From NCBI GenBank assembly GCA_021234155.1, contig JAJEKV010000027.1, forward strand, positions 4,216,623-4,280,622: DNA of 64,000 nt. The letters are read 5' to 3'. Origin of the DNA: Isoetes taiwanensis (lineage: Eukaryota; Streptophyta; Lycopodiopsida; Isoetales; Isoetaceae). Positions 1 through 12,099 of this stretch are shown piece by piece (position 1 is the stretch's first letter; each line of letters starts with the position of its first letter). The notes under the pieces were generated by a model that saw nothing but the letters and a program-made list of their open reading frames with translations, was not told the origin of the DNA and did no database searches. Both the position numbers and the translations under genes were made by a program.

Positions 1-2330
1 TCATCTTACTGATAGCAGTTTCTGGCCGAATATCTCATTCATTGAATGAGAATATAGAATTCAGCAGTAGGTACCGTTGCCACATCAGTACTGAATTTGC
101 AAACTTACTGTCCTAAAACCACAACTAACATCAATATATGCAAGAAGCCTTTTCTTCTCCTGCAACTTAAATGATGCCTTGGATAATGATTTGCTTCGCG
201 GCCAATGCATGTATCCCTCTGAGGATTTGCCTTCTAGTGATGCTCAAACTCGTCTTATTCTGCACCACTTGCAAAGAAAGGAGGCTGTGGTCCATCTTTC
301 TTATGCAAACCCTGTTTCTACTCTTCCAATTCTTCGAGGACTCTTGAATGGAAGAAGAGCTACCTTTCAAAGCAACCTTTCCCACAGCCCACGAAGAAAA
401 GCTCTTCTTTCTGCGGTGCAGCTAAAAAAAAGCAGCCTCATGGATGGTTGAGGCTAAAAATACAAAGGCAACCTTTATTTGGTGAGATCCAACTCCGTGA
501 GCTCAAATAAATGGCCAAAAACAAGGGGCGCAACATTTCTGTAGCTATTCACAACTTGCTTAATTCTGTGCAGAGATCTAAGAGGACATGCATGAGAGGC
601 TACACTAGTCAGGGACAAGCGTGGATAGGCCCAATTAAGTGCAATGAGGAGGAGCAGAATCTTGGGCAAAAGAAAAGGAAGAACACAGAACTCCGTTTAG
701 ATTGAAACATATGGGTTCAGAGGCAGCGGTTAAGTGTAAGAAGGGTGGGGACGGATCTGACATAGCTCTTCTTTGTACATGGAAAGCTCGGCAGACAAGG
801 TGGGGGCGATTAGCAGTTGCATCTACTCATTTTCGCCCATGTGACGGAGTAAGGTAGGCAAGAACAAAAGGGACCTCTGCCTTGCCTAGACAGTCAGCTT
901 AGGCAAAGGGCTTCTTCGCCATAGGCATTTTTGTAGGAGAAGTAAAGCCGCAGGGCAAAGGGAAGAAAAAAAAAAGACTGCCCATCTCCATTCCCCTTTT
1001 CAACCCTAGGCTCAGACCCACTCCGGCAAAGGCCCCCCACAAGCCCCTGTCTGCCCCTTTGCCTCTGTCTCAGTGTGAAAAAAAGCACCGTTTTCTCAGT
1101 GCCTGCCAGAACATGGCTCAGAGTTTATCAGGTCAGGCCGCCTCCTCTTGTCTATGACCCAAAAGCCACCATAGCCCCCAAATCAAGTAGAACAAAAAAA
1201 ACACGAGATGGGTCCTCTTCCTTTGCTATCTATTCACCAATCTACTTCCGATCAGACTTTCACAGAGTTTACTTGGGCCATTTTTCCTTGGCTTTTCTCA
1301 CCGGATTCTCAACTGGTAAAACTTGGTCGTTTCTCGCCGGAGTCTTCTACTTGGGGCAGCATGCCGAGACACTGTGCTTGCATATTAATCCACCGTATCC
1401 ATGCAACAGTAGTTCTGGTTTGCATTCTGGGACTTGTACCTGCTCTGCGACCTATGGCTCGGCAGCAGGGCCCATCTCCACATTGCGGTTAGTGGAGTAA
1501 CCTGCATGTCTGTCTGGAGGCCCTTTTCTTTTACCGGTCCACCATAGCCTCCTCCTCTTTACCATTCTAGGTAGCCAGATCCAGAACAGTCAACCGACAT
1601 ACTATTCTCATACCTGCATTTTGTATTGTTTCTTTTTTACATGTTCCTCCCTCCAAAAATATTTAGCATATGCCTCTTGTACTTCTTCAAGTCTCCCTGA
1701 TGCTTGCTGCCAGGTCTCGCCTTCTACACTACAATACCGTATAAGTATTCTCTTCAATTCAATTCTTCTTCTATAGTATTGCAGTTTATACCTATATAAC
1801 CCTATAGACCTTATCATAAAATAGAATATAATGGCAGAGATCATTGCCCAAAAGATCCCCTTTATAAGAATCCAAACCTTGTAATTTCTTCGTGGACGTT
1901 AAAAAATCTACTATATTGTATTCTATTCAATTCCGCTTAACTAACTCTTAAATAGTTCATATTTGTTGGTAGATTAAAAAAACATAAAAAAAAACTTTTC
2001 TTCTTATCCCAAACCAACCCTTCGGTACTAGGTTTTTGCATAGTGATGAGCTTACTAGGGTTTTTTTTATCATGCATAGTAATGAGCTTAGTAGGTTTTT
2101 TTTATCCTGGTTGTAATAGCTTACTATGGTTTCTAAGTCCTCCATAGTAACGAACTTATTGTGTATTGTGTCATTTTATCTACAAAATGCAATTCAACTC
2201 TTTACTATAGTGTAATCTTCCACATTGTAAAGCCAAGATTTTCTCTCTTTTGAATCTCGATTGTCGAATTACAATATCGGCCAGAGTGTAATCACCATTA
2301 TCCCAAAATATAAATAAAAGTCCCAACTCG

Positions 2331-2429
2331 TAACTTCTTGGTTGTTGGAGCTCAACCAATCCCAAAGTTACTCCTCTCTCACTTTTAACTTCCAAGTTAT
2401 TGGAACTTGACCAATCTCAAAGTTACCCC
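2331..2429. repeat. Two-copy short direct repeat (about 44 bp)
   Basis: Bases 2331-2373 and 2386-2429 are imperfect copies of one another. Both begin TAACTTC, contain AACCAATC or GACCAATC, and end AAAGTTAC. This is a local tandem duplication with no coding content. Confidence 0.6.
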
Positions 2430-3040
2430 CTTCTATTTTTCTAATATTTCCATCTGGTTTCATGGGGACCTGTGTTATCCACTGCATCTCATCATTTGAG
2501 CTGGTCATGATAAGAAATTGCCATAAAAGCAAGCTTGGCACTTTCTTGTTGCCTGGTCTACTACCCCTTTACACATGCTTGCCTGTTATTATCATCCTTA
2601 TTATTGTTAACCTCAAGGCTCTTACATGAAACTGGTTTGTAAAGCATCCCTCCTTTTGCTGCAAAGACATAGCACTATATTAAAGAGGTCTGGCCCAATT
2701 TATTAATCTCATTGTCCCCCCATTCCTTACCTGGCCCCCTCCATTGGTTCCTAGGGCCATCTCTAGATTTTAGTGCCCAGTCTGCAACCTGCCATGTCCC
2801 TAGTATAAGCACAAACATATGCCCACACATACACATGGCACATTGCATTTTAGCACTACAACTGATATTCCATCCACACACGATGGAGAATACAATAAAT
2901 AAGCCGACATGGACGTGCTCCAGCACTAGTTAGATGCTTCCCATAGCACGTTTACTTACATACATGTTAGTCTTCTCTATATGAGACAAAAGACAAATCC
3001 TATCTTACAACCAATTTAAAATTGATCTTTCACTGTATCC

Positions 3041-3140
3041 CAAATTTTCGCTGATAAACCAAATTTATAACTGATGTCATGATGTCAGAGGCCAAATTTT
3101 CGCTGATAAATTGCATTTATAACCAATGTCATGATGTCAG
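3041..3140. repeat. Two-copy tandem repeat (about 50 bp)
   Basis: Bases 3041-3088 and 3092-3140 are near-identical units that begin CCAAATTTTCGCTGATAAA and end GTCATGATGTCAG. It is a simple tandem duplication. Confidence 0.7.
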
Positions 3141-4489
3141 CATCCAAAAAGTAGGTAGGCATCCCTGTTAAAATAGTCTGAATGTGACAAACTAACTTCC
3201 TAACATTATTTTGATACAACATGTCCCTAACAATAATGTGCAATATAGGTATCTTCTTCTGTAATGATGGCAATTCACTACCGAACTAATGCCCATATTT
3301 CTTTACAATATGCGGCATTCGTCTTAGATTCCTACCTCAACAAACTAGTCCAAATGCAATCTTCTAGAGTTTTGTATGATAAAATTAGTGTATCTTGTTA
3401 ATTTAAATATCCATGTTTGGTGCATCAAGCTTTTAGAATTCTAGAGCTAGATTTTCTCCAAGCCTTAAGCCAACATGTGAGTTATTTTAAGCTTCAAGTC
3501 ACATGGGGCATAAATTATTGGTGTCGTTGAGACCTTAGGTTTTAAAACCTATTGTCGTAGAGCAAATATACATAAGGAACTTGCATCTAGGAAATTTCCA
3601 ATATTATTTTCTACCAAGACTGATTGTTCATCAAAGCATGGGTTCCAATAATTCAGACATATAATATAGGAAATCACAAAAGCAAATTTTATTGTGTACA
3701 CTTGAACAAGTCGTTTGTGCAATCATGGTTTTGCAATCCTTACATAACAATATATAGATTTTCGTTTTAAGATTCAATGTCTTAGAGATCAAGAGATGTA
3801 TTTTCAAGGTACACAATCATGGCAGCTAGTTGCTTCTTAAAGATGCATGCAACATATCATAATGCTTTTTGAAAAAACAAGAAAGCACTTTCAGACACGA
3901 GTATGTCTACATGGCAGCTCCAGGCTAGTTATTTTGTTATTTTTTTTTTTAATTATTATTCGACCAAATTATGTAGGTAGTTACTATGATTAGGTGATTT
4001 GATGCTTTAAGAAGATGTTTTAATATAAGCCAGATAAATTTGGATTTATTATGACTAGCATCAAGGCTTCAAAGTGAGGTATTGTGATATTTGGATCTAT
4101 GATGTATAACAATATAATCTAATACTACAATATTATAAACTAGTTAAAGCAAAGTTTACTAAGCACAAGCAATTCATTATAACTACCAAGAATGTGGACC
4201 ATTTTCTTTCCTTTCTCTTTTTGTTGCAAGTGTCAGAAAATATAGTACTACAAGTGTGTAGGATGGCATAGGAAGTTGTTGGTACTAGGACATGTAATGT
4301 GGAAGGGTAATAAGCATAGGGTTTCTAATTATTAATTCTTTATATAAGAAGTGAATTGAGTATTTTCTTAGCTCTTAATTCCTTAGATAAATAGAATAGA
4401 ATAGATAAATAGATAAAGAATTGGCATCAAATATTAAAGTGCTTCATATTATTGTAGAAGATAATGCTTTAGTATTTACAAGAAACTTA

Positions 4490-4513
4490 TCGCGGCGGCC
4501 AAGGCCGCCGCGA
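4490..4513. repeat. GC-rich perfect hairpin, copy 1 of 3
   Basis: An 11-bp arm TCGCGGCGGCC, a 2-base AA loop and its exact reverse complement sit in AT-rich DNA. The flanks (AAGAAACTTA on the left, CGTTTCTCTTT on the right) are also partly complementary, so the whole structure spans about 45 bp. The same hairpin recurs at 34108-34131 in opposite orientation, and in mutated form at 35983-36006. A recurrent transposon terminus or foldback element would explain this. Confidence 0.75.
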
Positions 4514-5433
4514 ACGTTTCTCTTTCCCAACATTTTGTATACACTCGTAACCTTATTCAGATCATATGATAGATAATTCTTAATATTATTTCAATTTTAT
4601 GGGATGTTTGGAAGGACACTAAAGCCCTTAGGCTAGGTCCAGTGTGACAAATTTCGGGAAACCCTTGAAGCCTACCTGTTGAAATCAAGAATTTCCGATA
4701 TAGAAAAAAATTCTCAAGGAGGTTTTTTTGATAAAAAAAAACTATATAATTCTCCACATTTTCTGGCTTGAAGTTCGTTTTTTTGCTTAATGCTCCCTGC
4801 TAGCTTAAATTCTGTAAGAAATTTACCTTTTTCTGTATAGAGTTTGTACAGAGTTTGTAGCTCACTGGCTAGGCCTATCTTAGAATTGTTGCCAAAAAAA
4901 TTTGAGGGTGCACCTCCCAAGCTGGAAGAGCTTTCCTTTGTTCCACGTTTAGCATGCTGGGTGTCTCAACTCAATGATTAGCATGCTGGGTGTACCATCT
5001 TCGAACCAATTTATCATGTATACCTTGAAGAACTTGCTCATGAAGGGCACCAATGCCCCTAAATTAAAAAATTCTCAGAAGAGCGGGAGGATATTTCACC
5101 CAATTTCATACCTAGATAAATGCTGTAATTCTTTTTCCCTTCTAAGATTGTTAGAAAATCGCCATGTGACCTCCATCACAATCACTCAAATTTAGCAAAT
5201 ATCCTTCTCCCTCTTCATTACATATGGTGAATGCTTCCTCGGAGGACATTTCTTAACGACCTGGCCAAGCACTTACCCCAATGATGCCCTACACGGGAAC
5301 ATTACCCCTATCAAAAGGACCAACAACTAAGACCACACCATTTGATAAGAAATGTAGTGTTTGATGGCAGAGATCTAAGATGGGACACTTGTGAATGATC
5401 TCCCACTATGGAGTTCATATTTTGGAATGGAGC

Positions 5434-5576
5434 CACTTATCCCAAACCCACCCCCACATTCTTCTACTAGGTGAGTAGCCATAGCTATAGGGAGCAAATT
5501 CCAAATAATCACTTATCCCAAACCCAGCCTCCCCACATTCTTCCTAGTAGCCATAGCTAAAAGGAGCAAATCCTAA
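5434..5576. repeat. Two-copy tandem repeat (about 76-bp period)
   Basis: Units start at 5434 and 5510 with CACTTATCCCAAACCCA and run through CCATAGCTA and GGAGCAAAT. The second unit carries small indels. Confidence 0.7.
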
Positions 5577-7491
5577 AGAATGTCCTTGGGAAATCCAATA
5601 AGGGTGGAACTATAAAGAGAATATTAGCATGGCAAATTTTAAAGGGTGCTTGATGGAGGACTGATTTTCCAAAAATGTGGTTGATAAATGGGAAGCAGAC
5701 TCAACTCAGAGTGGATAACCTACATTTATGGCCATATGGTTTGCTGGTTATATCTAACAGGTCCTAACAAGGGGTGAGGTCATTTAATAATCTCTTCTGT
5801 AAGGTGAAATAGAAATTTACCTAGGAGATAACAAATTAGCAAAAGCAAAACACGTCTAGCTGCTGGATGAGCCATTTGTTAGCTTTTTCGTCACTCGTAG
5901 CTATGGCAGGCAGGGGAGAATGGGGCCTTCTCGTGAGCCAAGCTCATTCAATTGCACTGAAAACAATACTGCCATATGCATTAAGCTTTGATGCAGAAAT
6001 AGCAGAATGATTCACCACCGGAGCAACCTTTTATGCTATCGTGCTTTTAGGATTGAATGGACAAAGCACAGCGATTTGGAGCTCTTGCATGAATCGCTGC
6101 GGCGAACGTCTTCGTGTCTTCACAGGTGCAGTGTGGCAGTAATAAAAAATGCTTTGAAAAAAGGCTTTGTTGGTTGGTGTTGTCTGTAGTTCAGAACAGA
6201 GTAGCTCAGAACAGAGTAGCCGGCCGTTTCTTCTTAGCTTAGCTTGGCTTAGCTAGCTATGGAGCCATGCGGCGCCGTCATCTTGCGCCTTGTCTCCCTT
6301 GCTTTTCAAGGGTACCATAACCCCGCTTGCCCAGACTTTGGCTATGGCGATATAGTGTAGTCCACCCTTCTTCCCTTCCATTCAGTCTTTGTTGCCCTCT
6401 TTTAATTTCTTTCAAGCTCGCCTTTAGAAAATGCATGTTGGGGCTGCTTGAAACCCGATTGAGTCGGGAATATTAAGATTGAACTGCGGTTTCTTTGTGT
6501 GTTTTAGTCGATTATTTCATGTTCTCTTAGTTCCGTTATTGGATCCAACGTAAGCGGTTTGGTAGTTTTGACAGGGAACTAAAATTGGAGTAATACTTCC
6601 CTGAATATTGCTCGGAGAATGCGACATTCGACGGCTACGAAATAAAAATGTAAAACAATAGAATTTTGAATCAAACGGCTCAAATTCAAGACCGAGATCA
6701 AAATCATCACGAGGCAAGAACAGAGAACAGATTTAGAGAAAGCGGCTCCAATTCCAAAGAAATTTGGTCCTAAAAGAAATTTGATCAAAACGGCTCAAAC
6801 CAAGGACCCAATTCAAAATAATAGACCATACCGATTCCAATGCACGCCTTTGTTGTAGAGGAGCTCGGCCTTGAATCGGTGCAAACAAAGCGGTAAATGC
6901 CGTGGCAGATCTAAATTCCCAAATTCTTCATTCGATGCATAATCCATCACCTTTTGGAACTCTAGACATTTTCAGGCTTTTCCAATCGCTGCATCCGCTT
7001 CCATGGCTATGGCGGTGCAAGGTTCAATTGAAGCATCTATATGCCATTGAATTTCCGCGACGTCTCCAACACAAAGTGCCGACGTCATGGTCATTTTTAC
7101 TCTCTAGGTTCCATAGACAGTGTCAATACCAGAGCTGCTCAAAAAAATATTACACCCTCAAACAAAAACAAAAAAGAAGACTGCATTATATATGTTAGGA
7201 AATGGGGCCTAGTTGACAAGCTATTGATGGAGCTTGCAAACAGGTTGTTCTGTTACCATGTTAACACGATGGCATTCAAGCTTTGACGTTGCAATCATTA
7301 TAACTTCAAGTTGATTCTATGAATGAACCAATCAGTAGAACAGATGGAAAGCCACTAGTCCGAAGGCAAAACCTAGTCATGAGCCAAACTAGCATGCCAA
7401 TATATGATTTGGATTTTTAGTTGTAGCTATGGTTAGAGTTTTAATGAAAGAGGGCAGTATATTATTAGAATTTAGAAAAGGAAGAAGGAAA

Positions 7492-7519
7492 GATGGATGG
7501 ATGGATGGATGGATGGATG
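7492..7519. repeat. GATG microsatellite
   Basis: Seven tandem GATG units form a simple tetranucleotide microsatellite. Confidence 0.9.
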
Positions 7520-8706
7520 CTTTAACATCCACTGAGGCCGCCAGGCCATGGGATGATACAATGAACAAGGGTATGAAGTCCAACAGAAAGCCCCATCACA
7601 GAACTAGGTTAGAAACCCAATCAATGACAGAACAAATACGCAAAATACGAACATAAAACCCCAAAAATCATTAAAAACCCTAAGGACAAATAGCACATTT
7701 AATACGTTGTGTGCTTCTTACTTCTCGATGCTGACAAAGAATGTCTTCCTGCAAAAGAACAAAGCTGGATTTCATTTGGAAGCCCAAGATTGATCTTCAG
7801 AAGGCCAATGATCTAGGACAATACACGTCCCTCCATGGCATCATGCGTCTTCCATATCTTAATAGTAGTTTGTACTTGAATTGATGATATATTAAGTTTC
7901 TCTCGGGAAGACTTTGTCATTATAACTAGTCATTAGTGTTGTATCAGGTCTGCAAAAAGCATATAAGCAAAGAATACTTGTAGCATGGTTTCTACCAAGG
8001 TTATAGACACAATAAAATGTCATTACTCAATACTCAAATCAGGTAGCGAAGATGCTACTATAGTCTGAAGGGCTACTTGGTCGTCGGGATGAAGACTTAA
8101 TTTACCAAAGGAGGAATAGCATAGTTATTTTAACATCTACGAAGACCAAGAGGTCATAGAACTCCATACAATGGGCTAGTACAATCATTACTATTAGGAT
8201 TAAAAAAACCCCTTGCCTCGAGAGGTTTTCAAACCTTTGCAGTAATGATGATACTAGACAATCATGAATAAATAAGTAGATCATGGTGACTACAATTGAA
8301 GACGCACATTTAGAATCTCAAGTGTATATAATGCCAAGTCATGCATAGATGGTAGTCTGAGAAGTTGTGGGAGCGTGGAATGGAATGCTAATGTCAAATA
8401 ACGATTCCTGACCATCTCAAAAGCATGACATTTCAGAAGTTTGAGGTTTTCATCCAATCCTGTAACTGACAATATGCACATAATCTCACTTCATGGCAAT
8501 TGTGACCATTCCCATCTATGTATCTCAATCCTTAGCTTGTAGGACCATGTGCGAATTAATGACGTCGTTTAATGACATTTAGGACATCTGACGTGTCCTG
8601 AGTGCTAGAGTGGCTTCCTGACAAGACACGTCGCAAGCCAGCATGGCTCGCCACGTCATATTAGATGTCGTTTAACGACGTCTCTGAAAAATACATAGTC
8701 AATTCC

Positions 8707-9249
8707 AGCACATTCGTAGTCAATTGGCCTAAGATGTGGATGCATAATGCCATGTAGGGCATAAGTATTTCTTTCTTTTGCAAAACTGACCTTGTAACTT
8801 GCTCCTTAGGCTAATTTTGCCATTTCGGACGACTTGGCCAAGTCAAATTGCCATTCCTGAGCTTTGTGGTGCCCGAACGAAAAAATTCTCCGGTTTCTAC
8901 ACGGTCGCCCGCAGGACGCTTCGCAGTTTGATAAGTTCCCCCGGACCGATCTTGGAATCTTTTAGACCTTCCCGAAGAAGGGCCCTCAAACGGCGGATTC
9001 AACAGTCTGATAGAGGAACCGGGCACCAGGAGGGTGGTCATTAGCATACAGCCCACCGTGGGAGCGCAGTCACGAAAGGCTGCCTCGGGAACTTTTTTAG
9101 ATCCCACCTCCTGTGGTCCGGACACTCCCCTCTTGTGAGGCAACCGTGCAAAGTCTTGGCCTTGTTTGACTTGGGGAAGGGTGCCAACTCGGTTGCCCCA
9201 CAACGAGCTGCCTCGACCGTTCTAATGCTAACCCTTTGATCTAGACCTT
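8707..9249. repeat. 541-bp direct repeat, copy 1
   Basis: This segment is repeated at 9839-10379 with roughly 90% identity by eye. Shared landmarks are CGTAGTCAATTGGCCT at the start, GGTTTCTACACGGTCGCCCG in the middle and TTTGATCTAGACCTT at the end. Spacing between copies is 1132 bp. The ends are not TG...CA, and no tRNA primer-binding match follows, so I do not call it an LTR. It could be a non-autonomous element or a tandem duplication. Confidence 0.75.
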
Positions 9250-9838
9250 CTCTGAAAATTCCAAAAATTAGGCTGTGTGCTGGTGATGAATTAGAAATCC
9301 AGCAGACAAAAAATCAGAATATAATTTCGTACAATGCATTAATTATGAATTTATGAATGTCTTGCCACTGCAAAAGCGCCCCTCAACCTCTAATTGCCAC
9401 ATCGCGAGGGGAAAGGTCCAAACTCTGTTCCGTCAGTTCCCCTTGCTTTGTGTTCTCAATTGCAGCTTTTGGGCCACGTCCCAAGTGCAAAAGAACAAAA
9501 CTCGTCTCCAAAACGCAAACCCTTCTAGAACTCGGCAACTCACAGGCTTTACGTTTCGGAGGCCCTCTCCTTGTCAGATTCGGCCGCGACATTGCGCTGT
9601 GTCTTGACGTAGAGGGGGGGGTGTTGACGCCAGAGCATAGACCTTAAAACCCCCCTAGAAGCTGCTTGCCTCAAAGGTCCTCTCCCCAAGGCCCTCGGGA
9701 TGGACGGGCAATGTTCCCTCTCCAGAACCGTGATTTGGCTCTGCCAATGGACTCAGAACGTCGACATTGCCTTGGGGACCAAGTTCCGTGGCCAGAAGGC
9801 CATCCCTCCTCCAAGAAGCGCCAAAGTAGCTCATGTCT
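9250..9838. other. Spacer between the 541-bp direct repeats
   Basis: This 589-bp spacer is GC-richer than its surroundings and contains short open frames on both strands (for example 9353-9607). None resembles a known protein. It may be the internal part of a small composite repeat. Confidence 0.5.
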
Positions 9839-10379
9839 AGCACACTCGTAGTCAATTGGCCTAGGATGTGGATGTCGAATACTGCTGTGTAGCCGGGCGT
9901 AAGTGTTCTTTCTTTTGCAAAACTAACTTATTACTTGCCCCCTAAAGTAATTCTGGACGACTTGGCAAAGTCAAATTGCCATTCCGGAGCCTTCGCAATG
10001 CCCGAATGACAAAACACTTTGGTTTCTACACGGTCGCCCGCAGGATGCTTCGCGGTTTGATAAGTTCCTCCGGACCGATCTTCGAATCTTTTGGACCTTG
10101 CCGAAGAAGGGCCCTTGAATGGAGGATTCAACGGTCGGATAGGGGGAACCGGGATCCGGGAGGGTGGTCATTAGCGTATGACCCATCGTGGGAGCGCAGC
10201 CAGGAAAGGCTGCCTCGGGAAATTTTTTGGATCCCACCTCCTGGGGTCCGGACTCTCCCCTCTTGTGAGGCAGTCGTGCAAGGTCCTAGCCTTGTTTGAC
10301 TTGGGGAAGGGTGCCAGCTCAGTTGCCCCACACCGGGCTGCTCCGACCATTCTAATACTAACCCTTTGATCTAGACCTT
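9839..10379. repeat. 541-bp direct repeat, copy 2
   Basis: Second copy of the segment at 8707-9249, in the same orientation. It differs by substitutions and small indels, so the duplication is not recent. Confidence 0.75.
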
Positions 10380-10987
10380 TCAATCCCTTCCTCCTCTTCT
10401 TCGTTTTATTCTAATCCTCCTCCTATTTTTTTCTTCTTCCATTCTTCCACCATTCTTCTTCCAATCTTCCATTCTTTCATTTTTTTCCTTCTAATCTTCC
10501 GTTCTTCTTCTTCCAATCTTTTATTCCTTTTCTTCTTCCTCCTCATTCTTCTTCTTCTTCCTCATTTTCTTCTTCTATTCAATCTCCCTTCTTTCCTATC
10601 TCCCCCCTTCTTCTTCTTCTTCTATTTCTTTTCGCATGGAAGTAGAGGGACGCCGTTGAAAGACGAGACCCCTTTTCCTTCCTCTATTTTTTATAGCAAA
10701 AAGGGGACGTGAAGAAAGAGGAGGCCCCTTCTTTTTTTGTTCTTTCCTTTTTTGTTCTCTTTTTCAATATCAATGTCCTTCAATGACGTTTGATGGTTTT
10801 TTTTTTTTCATTTTATTTATGCTAAAGTTTTCTAATCATTGTTTTTTTTTTTTTTTTTTTTTTTTTTTGCATGTATACTCCTAACAAAATGCGTTGCTCT
10901 TGCAACACCTCATAGACATTTTAGGTAAGAATTTGAGTTTGAATAGGAGAATAAAATTTTAATGTTTTATTGAGGTTAAAAAAAAAA
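10380..10987. repeat. Polypyrimidine tract and poly-T run
   Basis: Bases 10380-10640 are almost purely pyrimidine on the plus strand with repeated CTT units. Bases 10842-10868 are an uninterrupted run of 27 T. No coding signal is visible. Such tracts often flank or derive from retroelement ends, but no target duplication was found. Confidence 0.8.
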
Positions 10988-11395
10988 CTTGGGGAGACTT
11001 GGACAAGGGCATGGTCGACTCCACCTTGAGTGGAGGGGACTAGGTGTTCCGGGTCCAAGCTCACCGTTTACTCTTGTAATTTTGTTGATTAATGTATTAG
11101 AAACATTTGGGGAGACTTGGACAAGGGCATGGTCGACTTCGCCTTGAGTGGAGGGGACTAAGTGTTCCGGGTCCAAGCTCACTGCCTACTCTTGTTTATT
11201 TGTTGATTAATGTATTAATAAATAGGAATCTTTACGGGATTGGACAAGGGCATGGTCGGCTCCGCCTTGAGTTGAGAGGACTTGGTGTACCGGGTCCATT
11301 CTCTATTTAATTTGTTACCTTCACCAACGTCTTGGACAAGGGCATGGTTGGCTCTACCTTGAGTGTAGAGGACCGGGTGTACCGGGTCCATAGCA
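10988..11395. repeat. Four-copy tandem array (about 115-bp units)
   Basis: Four units share the core TTGGACAAGGGCATGGT, then GGCTC or GACT-type text, CTTGAGT, GGACT or GGACC, and CCGGGTCCA. They start near 10988, 11106, 11232 and 11330. The first two are nearly identical; the last two are more diverged and shorter. No coding potential is convincing. Confidence 0.8.
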
Positions 11396-12099
11396 CCTCT
11401 TTCTTTATATCTTGTTTGTTTCTTCAAATTTGAAACAAAAAGGAAAAATAAAAGGCTGGGTTAGTTAGGGTTTTGAAAAAATCACATTATTGATTTTAGG
11501 GTTCCTAGTTAAGAATGTTGTTTTTTATAAATGTTAGGGATGTCAAAGAAACACTAATGTGGGGTGGTTAAGTACAAGAAAAAATTTCAGTAATTGGTTT
11601 TTGAAATAGATTTAAGAGGGAAATTAACTATTAAGAAAGTAGGTAAAGATTCATACTGAAGGTTTGAAAAAGGTCACAAAGCATGATTAATTAGTCTAAA
11701 TTGGTTTGTAGGTATGGCCCCGAATGTGAAGACACAGATGCTTAGTGAGATTAGACGCGTGCTCATAAATGAGATATGTGCCACAAAAGTCCCGACCGAG
11801 GGATGCAAATTGGTCAACGTGTCGACCATTTTGTCAGACATGTCAAAAGGAAGTGCCAATTTGAGTTAGCACCAAAATGGCCAGGCTAGGAGGAAATGTT
11901 GACTTCTCTCCTTGACACACATGTAAAGTCAATGATTGGAAATCCCATGGACGAACTCAAGACATGTTTGAAGCATTCAGTGCAGCTTAAAAGTCCCAAT
12001 ACCGAGGTTCGTGTGAAGGAATAGGTAACTTCATGGAATTCCTCAAAGAAGGGACGTGCAGATCACAAGAACATCATTGGGGATCTCAATGCACGTCTG
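11396..12099. other. Possible decayed 5' exons of the kinase-like pseudogene
   Basis: Bases 11713-11868 encode an open frame starting MAPNVKTQMLSEIRRVLINE, preceded by TTTGTAG, a plausible splice acceptor. Bases 11949-12099 encode interrupted sequence reading in toward the kinase-like frame. These may be upstream exons of the pseudogene at 12100-13100. I do not recognise the domain. Confidence 0.3.

Larger units (their letters stand above)
1..4489. other. Gene-poor stretch, no recognisable gene
   Basis: I recognise no gene on either strand. Open frames are short and match no family I know; the longest are at 1075-1500 on plus and 1608-1844 on minus, the latter with a hydrophobic start and a basic body. 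Composition is AT-rich with homopolymer runs. Two small duplications are listed separately. Bases 3900-4480 are very AT-rich with no visible coding signal. Confidence 0.6.
4514..8706. other. Gene-poor stretch, no recognisable gene
   Basis: No protein family is recognisable. It holds the tandem duplication at 5434-5576, a doubled CAGAACAGAGTAGC motif near 6190-6220, and a GATG microsatellite at 7492-7519. Short frames such as 6902-7198 on plus show no domain. An old decayed repeat is the likeliest content. Confidence 0.55.

Noticed and set aside
1075-1500. 141-codon plus-strand ORF as a gene
   Set aside because: No recognisable domain, uneven composition, and no neighbouring exons or promoter signal.
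4490-4513. GC hairpin as a rho-independent terminator
   Set aside because: Nuclear plant DNA; the hairpin recurs with transposon-like flanks and lacks a downstream T run.
8707-10379. The 541-bp repeats as LTRs of a TRIM element
   Set aside because: No TG...CA ends, no tRNA-complementary site after copy 1 and no polypurine tract before copy 2.
10988-11395. Tandem array as a CRISPR-like repeat-spacer array
   Set aside because: Plant nuclear DNA; units are 115 bp, diverged and without unique spacers.
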